The notes beneath the pieces are model-generated. The model made no database searches. It was not told the DNA's origin and worked only from the letters and a program-made list of their open reading frames with translations. From positions 39,637,559-39,701,558 of the forward strand of contig NC_057765.1 of assembly GCF_010389155.1 (NCBI RefSeq): 64,000 bases of DNA. Reading direction: 5' to 3'. Made by a program: the position numbers and the translations under genes. Below are positions 1 through 10,919 of the stretch, one piece after another (position 1 is the stretch's first letter; the number at the start of each line of letters is the position of its first letter). The stretch comes from Erigeron canadensis (Eukaryota > Streptophyta > Magnoliopsida > Asterales > Asteraceae).

Positions 1-1140
1 TAACTAACTAGATTTTAAACCCATGTCCAACACTGGACACGGGGTTTATAATATTATCAATATAAATCTTCATACATTTAATTTATAAAAGTGTAATTTT
101 GAAGATATACGGTTCTAAGTGTTATACATTGCAAGTTCTAGTACAATAATCACAGGTCATCACTGTCATTATTAGCTGAGACATATTAATGAAACTGTTT
201 GTCATAATCGATCCACAAGGCGCATACTACAATAATTTCTCTATTATATAATTGTTTGAAACTAGATGTATTCATGATGTGATATTATTATGAAAGATAA
301 TTAAGATTTAAAATATAACATACTTGTGATCATGTACTTAATATTCAAGTTTATGTATTTGTTCATGATATAGGCCCATATCACGAATGCATTTATTTTC
401 AAGCACTTATCCTATGATATTAGATAACAATTAGAATTGTTTTCATATTTTTTGATAACAATTATGTCTCTTGATTTGAGTAACGGTTGTAACTTTAAAA
501 ATTTAAATATAATGCCTTCGTAACTCTTCTAAAAAAATTTTTTAAAAAATCATCTCAAGTTGATGGTTAAAATTAAATATAAATTAAGTATTCATGATTA
601 AAAAGTGTAAATTATAGATGGAAAAAAGTATAAATTAATGAGACTTTTTTTATAAATTAATATAAATATCAATCAATATAATAATATATTTGAATAATAA
701 TTATTAGAATTTTTAATTTATAGTTAATCTAGATGGTGACATAAGCGAGAGTCAATTTGATTAAATTACAATTTAATTGGTTAACAAGTCATTAGTTCAA
801 TTGTCTTATAATATATATTAAAATAATATTAAGATTATGGAGTATATTATCTTCAAGGAATGTTAAGTATGTAGATAATACTAGAATTAACCATCCTCTA
901 GCAATCGGGTTCTTGATTTCGTAATAAGAATCAAAAAGCTATAGTACATATATTTATTATTAGTGTTTAAGCCCGTCCAACGAATGGATAGTCTTAAAAT
1001 ATATTAATCAAAGCTAATATGATTCGAGCAACCATCAATATGACCAATATCACAACTTAATCAATACGGAAGCTAAAGAAGCAATATATATAAATTAACT
1101 CTGTATAAATATTGATTCCAATTACCCCTCTTTTTTCAAA
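1..1140. other. AT-rich gene-free stretch
   Basis: No open frame with recognisable protein similarity on either strand. The DNA is AT-rich with scattered poly-A and poly-T runs. I see no tRNA, hairpin or terminal repeat I can name. It lies 3' of the minus-strand RPA1-like exon at 1193-1366, so it could hold decayed later exons of that gene, but I cannot read any with confidence. Confidence 0.4.
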
Positions 1141-1192
1141 CTTATTTAAATAAAAAATTTGCAACAAAGTATATAATTTCAAAAATACATAC

Positions 1193-1366
1193 CAATTCAT
1201 CGACAAAGACCATCTCGAACGTTTTAATTTTTTTCGGGTTGTTCCACTTCAAAACAATCCATACATGCACAACACGGAATCGTAGATTATGGTTAATATG
1301 TGTTGGCTTAAGTTTTTCAAGATAAAATAATGTGGTCTTGTCTTTTGTTGTTGTATAAGAAGCCAT
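1193..1366 (-). pseudogene. RPA1-like (replication protein A large subunit) first exon fragment
   Basis: Read on the minus strand from the ATG at 1366, 58 codons end at a GT donor (GTATGT, about 1192), so this looks like one complete exon in phase 0. The peptide contains FRVVHVWIVLKWNNPKK followed by TFEMVFVDEL. This is the pattern of the first OB-fold (DBD-A-like) of plant RPA70-type and Helitron-associated RPA1-like proteins, where a basic RV.R.W stretch precedes EM.LVDE. The family binds single-stranded DNA. I could not identify the following exons at lower coordinates, so I call it a fragment or pseudogene. It may be a host gene duplicate or cargo of a Helitron. Confidence 0.5.
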
Positions 1367-1399
1367 AACGAACCTGAGATGAAAAACAAGTTAAATTAA

Positions 1400-2890
1400 A
1401 AGAGATAATAATAACAATAACATAAGAATTAAATATTAAATAATAATAATAACGATTATATATGAACAAAATATATAAATAAAAAAACCCTTTTGGTAAT
1501 TGATCGTATGGTTTTTTTTGCCGTAGTTTTTTTTTTTTTTTTTGAAAATATGCAATGATTTTTTCTAAGTTGTATATATTGATAAATATTTTTTTGGGAG
1601 ACTTTTAAGAATAAAAAGAGATTTTAATTAATAATAAGGTTGACCATTTATTAAATTAAATAAAAAATTAAAAAAATAGAGGATTAATAAGGATGGAGAA
1701 TTATGCTTAAAGAGAGGGATTAGGAGTGTCAAATGTACCCCAACTTCCTCTTTTAGTTATTATATATAAATACGAAAAAAGAGTTCGTAACATTGTGAAT
1801 GGCCTAAATTTTGGTCATGAAAAATTAACAAAATAATTAATGGCTAAGTGTATATGATCCGAGAATAAATCGTGAGTAATATATCCGTGAGAAAATTTTG
1901 TATCAACCCCATCTTAGAAAAATAGATAGATTTTCTCGTTGTTTACTTTCAAATAAAACCATTTCTTTTTTTCTTTTACTTTGGTTAATGATAATAATGG
2001 TATTACATAAGTTAATACATCTATCACACTATATATGTTTTATATGTTTTATATCGTATTGTATAAATATGCAATGCACAATAATAATAGATTTATCAAA
2101 TTTTATGACACACTAAAGATACCACTTCCCTTCTAATTTTCCAGATATATGCACACATTCTACTATTACACTGGATTTAATTTCTTATACAATATCATAG
2201 TCCTAAGATCATACTCAACCGGCCATTCTTCAAATCTTGAGGGTCACATCTACTCCTTAACCTTTGGTTGCTTTTCGTTATCTATTGTATCAAAACCAAA
2301 AACGAAAGAAATTAACCAAGCAAGGTATAGTAGCATTAATTGATTTCAAACAATTGCTACTTTATAGGGAGGAACAGTATGTTGAATAAAATACTTATAT
2401 ATTTGGTACATTAGCTAGCTAGGACAAATAATGTACGTGCTTCAAATTAAAAATTATGAATTTTAGAAAACAAAAGGGATCAAGCAAGGAGTACTGTTTG
2501 AAATTTATTATATGGGGGTTCTGAAATGGGAATAGACGGATGTGAAAGAAAGGAAGGGAAGGGAAGGGAAGGGAGGCATAGTAGACAAAATAATGTGATG
2601 AAAGGAGAGCAAGTAAAGGCTAAAGAGATGAGTGCTGAGACCATACATTGGGTAACAGGTCAGCCTTTTGGAGGTTTTGACATGACCTTCATTTCTTGTA
2701 GTTATTTTTTTTTATAAAAAAAAACATATATAACAGTAGAGGGTAGCTTGTGATGGAATCTGATGTGATCTTCCATTCTTTGCAACCCATCATCCTACAT
2801 CTTGTTTTCTTTGTTTCCATCATCATCATCGCTAGCTGCTGTCAATGTACGTGTTCTTTATTTTATCAGATAATGTATATACTACATTAT
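1400..2890. other. gene-free stretch
   Basis: Low-complexity AT-rich DNA with a poly-T run near 1528-1541 and a short (GGGAA)n purine repeat near 2555-2574. A 63-codon open frame from 2526 covers the purine repeat and has no recognisable similarity; I do not call it a gene. Confidence 0.35.
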
Positions 2891-2950
2891 TAATTAGTTG
2901 TTTCAAACTCAACTCTTTAAGTAATTAGTTGTTTCAAACTCAACTCTTAA
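2891..2950 (+). repeat. 31-bp direct tandem duplication
   Basis: The unit starting TAATTAGTTGTTTCAAACTC occurs at 2891 and again at 2922, differing by one T deletion near the end of the second copy. It is a simple local duplication. Confidence 0.8.
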
Positions 2951-3173
2951 GCTGAAGGTGGGTGCAGAGATGGTACTAGAAAAAATTATCAAATGGGGCA
3001 AACTTAAAAATCCATGAAAAAATGTATATTAAAGGGGTTGAAATATTAAAAAGCTATAGGAAATTTTTAAAAATCCATGAAATATTTAAAAATGCAAGAC
3101 AAAATCTAAATTTTGAGGTGGACATTGATCCCCTTTGACCTCATGTGGTACATCACCCCCTTAGCGACTAGAG

Positions 3174-3272
3174 CTTGGGCGGAATCCACAGGGCGGGCAA
3201 AATGGAAGCGTTACCGAGAAACTATCCGTTGGCAACGGCTACTGGACCAACTTTAAAAAAAAAAATTAATAG

Positions 3273-3307
<35 letters not shown>

Positions 3308-3694
3308 CATTCATACACCCAACCAAAAATCCACAAAACACACTTTCTTCACACATTAAAAATTTACACTTCCAATCAAAACATATTTTTTTCATACATC
3401 CCGAGACAATAATCCAAAATGCTTAAGTCAAGCATACAAAATTATATGATCGCCCTTTTCCGCACATAAGGAATGGGAACTAATAAAAAAACCCAAAATT
3501 TTAGTTGTATTTAATTTTAATTATGTTTTATTTACTTATGTAATTCATGTTACCTAAGTTATAATTGTAAATAAAAGTTTGAAAAAAAAAATCAAATGCC
3601 ACGTGTCAGATTTTCACACTTTTGGATGACATCTTAGGATGTAACATGTCGTCACATGGCGCAAGACGCCCTTCCCGAAGATGCCCCACAACCC
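3174..3694. mobile_element. Possible PIF/Harbinger-type element fragment
   Basis: The right end reads ..GATGCCCCACAACCC followed by TTA, which fits a PIF/Harbinger terminal repeat next to a TTA target. The left part (GGCAACGGCTACTGGACC, then an AT microsatellite and an A/C-rich leader) resembles the promoter and leader of such elements, and similar leader sequence occurs inside the better supported element at 56165-56838. A matching left terminal repeat is not visible, so the element is probably truncated and the left boundary is a guess. Confidence 0.25.
3278..3306. repeat. (AT)n microsatellite
   Basis: About fourteen AT units in a row, inside the possible PIF-type fragment. Confidence 0.9.
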
Positions 3695-4002
3695 TTAGCC
3701 TTAATCGTCTTGTTTAACCAAAAGAGTTATGAGATCTAGAATTTCTATTAGTAAGATTGTTTCGAATGTTAGGGTTGTTATAATGCGCCCTTAGTCATAT
3801 ATCATATCATATCATTACAAATCCGGTCTTAAAATATTTAATTTATTTCTACCATACAAGCATATTTACAATAATAGTTCAGTACCGTGAGTTACTTGTA
3901 GCACAAACTTTTTAATATTAACCTCATATCCATGCAAAATAGCATTAACAATTAGATTATTATGATTTGAAAATATTTTTTAAAGATTTTGCTCTGATTT
4001 GT

Positions 4003-6367
4003 ACATTTCAAAGGAGTTTTATTACTTATGTTAGTTTACATCCTATTTAGTTTTTTAATACATCTTTATTAGTTTTGTTGCTATAAAAATCTTAAAAAAA
4101 AACTTTAAAGCATATTTAATCGATATCTCAAATTTCATTGAGTTATTTATAGTATCTAATAAAACAAACCATCTATTTTTTTTCTTAAACTTTTCTACCT
4201 TTGAATAATCGAAAATACCCTTATCATTTATTCACTAATTTAAACATTTCCATTGAATATACCTATAATACTTATAATGAAATAATTTACAGTATAGATC
4301 CCCTAACATTTTGAATAACTACAATATCACCTTTAACATCAATAGATACATTTACATTCACCACCATCGTCGCCCCCATGACCATCCCTGAAACGACAAG
4401 ACTCGATAACTTGAAAACACGAAAGTTTTTTTTTATATATACATATACCCCACTGCGCCGCAGTGAGGTCGAGTACTCCCACTGCGCCGCAGTGGGAAAC
4501 CTCGGACCAAAACTGGAAGAACCCCACTGCGTCGCAGTGGGTTTGACACATTCCCACTGCACCACAGTGGGAGGAAAGGAAAGTCTGGCCGTGGGATTCC
4601 ACTGCGTCGCAGTGGACAAAACCTCCTCCACTGCGCCGCAGTGACCCATAGTTCAGCAACATAAAAAATGTACTCACTTGAGACTTAACCAAAACCTTCA
4701 AACCACAAACAAAATTATAAGCAAGTTACATTCCAGAATTGAAAGTAAGAGAGTTAACCCGAAAACATTCATATTTGTCAAATTCGTTTGGTCCATGAAC
4801 GACCACACAACCATATGGGTCGATTACCCATTTTGACATCTTACAACCAAACCAACTATCTTTAACAACTCCAAAAGACATGAGCATGACCATTTACAAA
4901 ACATATCAAAATATGACCAATAACAACCAAAATGTACCATAAGCTAAAGTCAAGAGGGACAACTAGGTTTCTAACCAAATTATGCTATTCTTCCGAGAAT
5001 AGCCAAAGTACTTTTCAACTATCTACAATCCCTAGCAACTTCGTTCTCTGTTCTTCAAGACAAACAAACCTAGTTCCTTCTTCCGGAACCACCTATAATC
5101 AAAAGGGTAAACATCTGAAAAGTAAGCGAATGCTTAGTGAATATGCTTGCATAATATCATATAAACGAAGGAGGGCAATGCTCAAAGGACTGTTGCATAT
5201 GGACTATGGCACCGTCGTGTCATATCCATAATACTCACCCTTGGGCTAGGCATTACATGGATCCATATAAGCAAATGATTACAATCACAACAATTATAAC
5301 AATAACAAATGCTCCACATGAACCTATGGCCACCAATTAGGCCTGTAATCAAACTCAACCATAAATATGGGACTTAACGCCAAATCAATTACCACCATGG
5401 ACTCACTCAACATGATTGGTAATTGACCCGACGAATATACAATATATGCAAGTATACTCACCTCCTTCGTAGAAACAACAAATAATCAAGATAACCGCAA
5501 AAGCACAATATCAAGCTTTCAACCTATCATATATCATAATGCATACATAAGAAGATGTTCACTTTCCTAGCTATCTCAACATAGCTCAACAACCCTTTCA
5601 CTAGCATTCTAACCTCTAACCCATTTCACTAAGTCATCGAGTTGCTTATTTAACAAGTCTTTTCATATAAATTCCAAGGTTTCATCATCATCATCATCAT
5701 TATTTCAATTACTAATAAAATCACCATTTTTCATAGTTGAAGTTTCACTACCAATATTCTCATTTAATTAAATTTTAACATAAGCAACTCAATAACTAAC
5801 TCATTATATACAATAATTTAGGGGGATTTCATACATGGACTCATCACTAGCAAAAACCCCCAATTTCATATTCTCAAAAACCCTAATTCCTAGTAAAGAA
5901 GGGAAATTAGGTTTGGAAGTGATTACCTCAGGGAATACAAGACCAAATCAATACTTGAATTCACAAACTTCTCCTCCCCCTTTTCCTTGAAATAGTCGAC
6001 CACCACCACCACTAACTAATCCACACCCTAACTTGTAAATTCTTGAATGATATTAGATTATGGTTCTTGATGAGTTTTTGATTTGAGAGTAGAAGTCAAG
6101 TTTGCATGAATTGAGATTGGATTAAAGAATCAAAGAGAATGAAGAAGATATTGGAGTAAGTTAGGTGATGGAAGTGAAGTGGGAAAGTGGCTGGCATTCT
6201 AATGTGATGCCACGCCCCTTTTTACTTTTATAGGTATTTTACCCGCTATCCGTTAAAGTTCCAACTAAATTAACCCCATATGCAACAATAAAATATTAGG
6301 AACTTATTTTAATGTCAAAACTACAAAAAGGGTTATTTTATTACCTTAAAATTATTGGAGTGTTACA
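4003..6367 (-). mobile_element. Ty3/gypsy-type LTR (Tekay-like), minus strand
   Basis: On the minus strand the LTR begins TGTAACACTCCAATAA at 6367, directly after a G-rich polypurine tract (plus 6368-6378, seven C). A TATA box CTATAAAAG sits at plus 6225-6233, about 135 bp into the LTR, followed by a long AT-rich untranslated-looking region. This order (TGTAACA start, short U3, TATA, long R/U5) fits Tekay/Del-type chromovirus LTRs. The other end is uncertain: at about 4003 the minus strand reads ..TGTACA followed by AATCAGAGC, which matches 8 bases of the usual Met-tRNA primer site end ATCAGAGC. No gag or pol coding sequence is visible on either side, so this is a remnant. The palindrome array at 4451-4643 lies in its downstream part. 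Confidence 0.5.
4451..4643. repeat. Array of six 15-bp GC-rich palindromes
   Basis: CACTGCG-N-CGCAGTG occurs at 4451, 4480, 4525, 4555, 4600 and 4629. The centre base is C or T; only the copy at 4555 has changed arms (CACTGCACCACAGTG, as expected from CpG decay). Start-to-start spacings are 29, 45, 30, 45 and 29 bp, so two palindromes recur every 74-75 bp. Spacers differ in sequence. The array is open in several frames on both strands because the unit has no stop codon; I do not treat those frames as genes. Confidence 0.9.
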
Positions 6368-6378
6368 ATTCCCCCCCA

Positions 6379-9190
6379 CGTCACCACCAACACCTCCGTC
6401 ATTACTATCCTTACCATCATCGCATTATGCAGGTATAAGTCTAATAAAACTAATGAGAAACCAATGTGATTCAAGAATTACTGATCCGTTTGAACATATA
6501 GCATGTGGACATACATAATTACATATGTTGAAGAAACTTTTCTATATTAAAGATGAGAAAATATAAACTATATAAACTATATATAAAAAGAAAACCTTTT
6601 TATCCCTTTTTAAAACCATCTAGTCAAAGGTTTCCTCAATTTTGTGAAGGGTGGTACAATGTTTCTAATTATAAACAAGTGTACATGAACCTAAATATTC
6701 CACAATACTTAGACCTACTAATCAGTCGTATGTCTTAATTAATTAAGGTTTTTCCATATATTAGGCTCACAATCTCTCTTTTGAGGAGGTATAACCCTAA
6801 TAACTAGGCCTTTTTGTGTGTTAGCCCATAAAAATATACACGAATGTCTACCATTGTCTTAGCATAATTTAACATGAAAACAACTGCTTAGGCCAGTGAA
6901 ATGATTAATTTAGTTCATCCTAACTTTTAAGCTATAGAAAGACATAAGATCTTTCTAGTCATCCCACTATGAAAAAAAATATTAAAATCAACGAAGAATA
7001 ATAAAGTTCTCGTGCACACAGTATCATAATTTGTTTTTTCCTCACTTTTTTTTTTTTTTTGTTTAGCACAACACTTCCAAAGTATAGGCTAGAATTTTGT
7101 GAAGGATTTGCCACGCCACTAAATTCTATGACTTTACTTGACACCCAAATTAATTATGCAAGGAGATGATAATGTTTTATGCGAGAAATTCTTAACATTC
7201 GGTGCTCTCTATATATACTATACCAGTCACAATACCGGTATGATATACGGATTTGCTATGTATATATTGTAAATTGTAAATGATATATATTATAAATTGT
7301 AAATGATAGTTTTTTTTATGAAATTCAAAAAACTATTTAAGTGGGTTGGCCATAGATATCTTCTAAATCCATTATATGATACCCGAAGGTGATAAGGAAA
7401 AAATGTTAAGATTAAGATCGAAAGTTAGCAATAATAATATTACTTTGGTATTATTCATAAAATAATACTTTAAACATAAAGTAAATAAATTTTAAAAAAT
7501 ACAACTAAAAGTAGATACAATTTCTATTTTGTTTTCATTTTCATTATGATTTAAAATATTAATGAGTTAATTCATATTGAGTTGGAAATATTAATGATTT
7601 AACTCCAAAGAAAATATAATTGTCGCTATAACCATTATGGAGTTTTATGTTCACAGTGTTGATAATAAATCCATGTTTATTATATTTGTATTGTATCTTT
7701 TTACAATGGATATGTTACATATGTATTAAAAATAAATGGTTATAAATAATTGTTATTATTCAGAAAATATAAAGTCTCAAATCAGCATAATTGCTCTTTT
7801 GGAGAAGATTTGATTAGGGAAAAATTATGGAGCGGCACTTCTTTGTATTTGGAATTGCAAGTTATTTTATATTTAACAATTATTATAATGTAAAAGGTAA
7901 GTAGAATTTAATTAGGATTTTTATTTTATTTATTTATTAAAAATATTAAAAGAGACATTTGTCGCTTAATGTACCATTTGTCGTTTAAATAATACCATAA
8001 TCCTGTTTTAGTTTATTGGTAGATATATAACTATCAATTAGTTGTCATATAACATCTTTACAACTTTTCAAAACCATTCATGTTTACGTTCATTATCGTG
8101 ATCATAACTGCAGATATATACATTATACAATATATTAAAAATTTTAAAGGAAATTATCCCTAATCGGGGTTTGGTTTGAACTTATGCGGTCATATAATAA
8201 TATGTTAGTCCATGATGTGGAGGATTGGTTGCTCAAGTATGTCATCAGCTAACATGAATGAACATTAAGTATGTTGATGCACCGACAACCAGCAACCATC
8301 TTTTCTTAGCGGCCAATTAAGATTTATATATGTAGTTTTAGTATACATAAATTGGACAAATACTGGTTTATTCTTCGAATTGAACGGCTAAAAAATAGCA
8401 TTCCTTATTTCGTAAGTCAAAAGAAGATAGAAAGATGACAGTTCATTTGTTTGTTTAACTTAGATTAATTAACTAGACAATAATGTAAAGAACAATAAGT
8501 AAAGAACAAGAACAAATGTAAAATTCAAATACAAGAATCTATACAATTCTAATAATATTGTATCATTGATTAAACAGTGAATACATAGTCGATAATACAA
8601 CTTGTCTTAAAAGAAAGTAAATGAATACAATTGTTAAGTTTAGACTAACTAGAAACTTAAACAACTACAAGAGAGAATATAAGCGACACACAATTTATGG
8701 TGACAAACACACAACCTTGCTTTGATATTGATGGGATGGTGGTCGTCGAGATACTATTGGTTTGAAATACTTGCATCAGAAACCTTTGTCTTCTTTACTA
8801 AATCGGGTATGAGAAAAAAATCACCATATGACTATTGTTTTCTTCTTAATTGAATTCTTCCCGCCTTGACAAACGACTTGCATAAGAATGCATTGTTGGC
8901 AAAGAGTCACTAGACTCGCTGATGGGACTTCTTAGCGACCAAGTCTGATCAGCGAATCCTTGACTCAATAAAAGATTGAAATAGAAATCGCTCATTCAAA
9001 AGACATATAAGTTAAGTCTATCAGTAAATTTTTTTCAGATTTGTATCTCAAGGATATCGGTTGATTACAGACTAACTCATGCCCGTAGGCGCAAAACACA
9101 TGCACCCGAGAGTCATGATACCTTATTATTTATACTTTTATACTACATTATAACGCAAATAGCTTTATTTAACATTATAAGGTTCAACAT
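6379..9190. other. AT-rich intergenic DNA
   Basis: No gene recognised. Contains a poly-T run near 7047-7060 and AT-rich direct repeats near 7262-7310. From about 8470 to 9120 base composition is more even, which may mark an old retroelement, but I see no terminal repeats or coding similarity. Confidence 0.3.
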
Positions 9191-9227
9191 TTAATAATCA
9201 AAACCAAATTACATCAATAACCTACAC

Positions 9228-9355
9228 TACTTGCTACCGCTGCCGCTACCACTGTCACCACTACCAATTTCCGTCGACACCACCGTTGCTCACCACCACC
9301 ACCCATCAGCACCACCACATCGCCGTCATTACATCACCACCACCGTCGCCATCTC
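9228..9355. repeat. Imperfect ACC/CCG trinucleotide-rich repeat
   Basis: A run of imperfect CAC, ACC and CCG triplets. Related triplet-rich stretches occur at 18057-18150 and, inverted, at 40930-41004. They look like one dispersed repeat family. Confidence 0.5.
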
Positions 9356-9763
9356 CACAACATCGAATACTGTGCTAGTATATATTAAAAGCTGTTTGGA
9401 ATTATACTTGGTATGACATCTAGCTTATACCTTTACTGTGTCTAGTCTATAGTCGGATATGAATAGTAAATTACATGGCTAACATAACTGATTTTTCTGA
9501 TAAAAAAAACTATTTACTGTGTCTAGTCTATAGTCGGATATAAAGCTAACTTCAAATAGAAGCTGAATGAACAAACATAAAAAAAAAAATATTAAAACAC
9601 AAGGATCATTTACCTAATTGATTATATCTTAAAATATAATTTTATAATTATCAATATGCTTTATGAAAATTTAGCATGTAGTTGGAATATTTTTCCACAA
9701 AAATATATATATTTTAGGAGTATTATTGCCTAAACTATCTAACCATATGGATATCTTCTATGA

Positions 9764-9773
9764 CTATATATAT
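9764..9773 (+). promoter_or_regulatory. TATA box of the MIR319 transcription unit
   Basis: CTATATATAT lies about 310 bp before the MIR319 hairpin. It is followed 25-35 bp later by a C/A-rich stretch (from about 9795) that looks like a plant transcript leader. No long open frame follows, which fits a Pol II primary microRNA transcript. The start site is inferred. Confidence 0.5.
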
Positions 9774-10075
9774 TAGTCCTTCTTCACTTCAAGAAACCCA
9801 TGAACCACACACTACAACTCACACTTCATTTCATCATTAAAAAGCCCTTGTCTCCCAAGATCTCCTTCTCGATCTCCCTATCACTTAGCATGCAAAAATA
9901 TAATCCATCTTTATATGGCTTTCATGTTACTTGATAGTTTCACTTGATTTCTACAAGATTGGATATATATATATATATCTAGTGAACGCTTTTAGTTATT
10001 GTTTTATGCAATTTTTTACATTTACCTCACGCCTTGCCTACTTTGTGTATGTAATTTCTAGGGTTTTGGTCGATA

Positions 10076-10271
10076 GTTAAAAAGAGAGCTTTCTTCAGTC
10101 CACTCATAGGCTGCAATAAGATTTCAATTAGCTGCCGACTCATTCATCCAAATACTTAGCCAGATTCATGATATAATAATACATGGTGCTTAGTAAATGA
10201 GTGAATGATGCGGGAGACAAATTGGATCTTTGGTTGCCTGTACTTGGACTGAAGGGAGCTCCCTTTTTATG
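10076..10271 (+). ncRNA. MIR319: MIR319 precursor hairpin
   Basis: The 3' arm at 10244-10264 reads TTGGACTGAAGGGAGCTCCC plus T, identical to the canonical mature miR319 as I know it. The 5' arm at 10082-10102 reads AGAGAGCTTTCTTCAGTCCA plus C, the typical miR319 star. The arms pair over the whole duplex and into flanking A/T bases. Further pairing is visible above it (AGGCTGCAATAAGATTTCAA with ATTGGATCTTTGGTTGCCT; ACTCATTCAT with GTGAATGA), giving the long foldback of about 195 nt typical of MIR319/MIR159. In plants miR319 guides cleavage of class II TCP (CIN-type) mRNAs and so controls leaf growth; it is cut loop-to-base by DCL1. No intact protein gene lies nearby. The primary transcript probably runs from about 9800 to beyond 10600. 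Confidence 0.93.
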
Positions 10272-10898
10272 CTGATTAGTTTTAAGTCAGAATTTATATC
10301 AAAGTTTTTTACTTTCAAGAAATTATCAATAAAGCCTTATATCTCTTTCAACAGTGTTCTAAAGTTTCAATCGAGATTATACTATTATTACTAATCATTT
10401 ACTACAGAAATATTAATTTGCGGTTATTTTGAGACTCATATCAAGGTTTTTAAAAGCTAAAAATTAACTTTTTATATATAGTGTGTTTACTGTCATTATA
10501 CTAACATCAGTTCAATCTTTTTCGTTAGGTTTTATATATATGTGAATACTTGTATAATATCTGGACATTACATACTTTATGCATTAACATCTCCTCTGAA
10601 TTTTTTCCATATGGTGAAATAAATAATCAACCCCTGAATGTAAGGATTCAGTCGTGTAATTTCCCCTATGGTTTATGGCCACCATATATGTATCTATGTT
10701 AACTTCATTGACAAATCTAATAACAGTGTTGTAAGTTGTGCAGGATATGTAGTAAATTGAATCATTGGAGTTTGATAAGTAGCATGCAACAGCAGCTAAG
10801 ATGGGATATGACAATGCCTTGGATGTTGCCCTAGTAAATACTACTTACTAACTTGCAACAAGTTCCTAGGCATGTGGGTGCAATTACCAAAATATCCC

Positions 10899-10919
10899 CT
10901 CTCTCTCTCTCTCTCTCTC
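10899..10919. repeat. (CT)n microsatellite
   Basis: About ten CT units, downstream of the MIR319 hairpin. Confidence 0.9.

Noticed and set aside
2526..2717. 63-codon open frame with a GGGAA-repeat peptide
   Set aside because: Mostly simple repeat and no known family.
4451..4643. CRISPR-like repeat array
   Set aside because: This is plant nuclear DNA; repeats are short palindromes with two spacer lengths (about 14 and 30 bp) and there are no cas genes.
4287..4701. Three overlapping open frames on both strands with repeated HCGAVG / AAQWG-like peptides
   Set aside because: The frames exist because the 15-bp palindrome unit has no stop codon and its spacing is mostly a multiple of three; no family, promoter or splice signals support coding.
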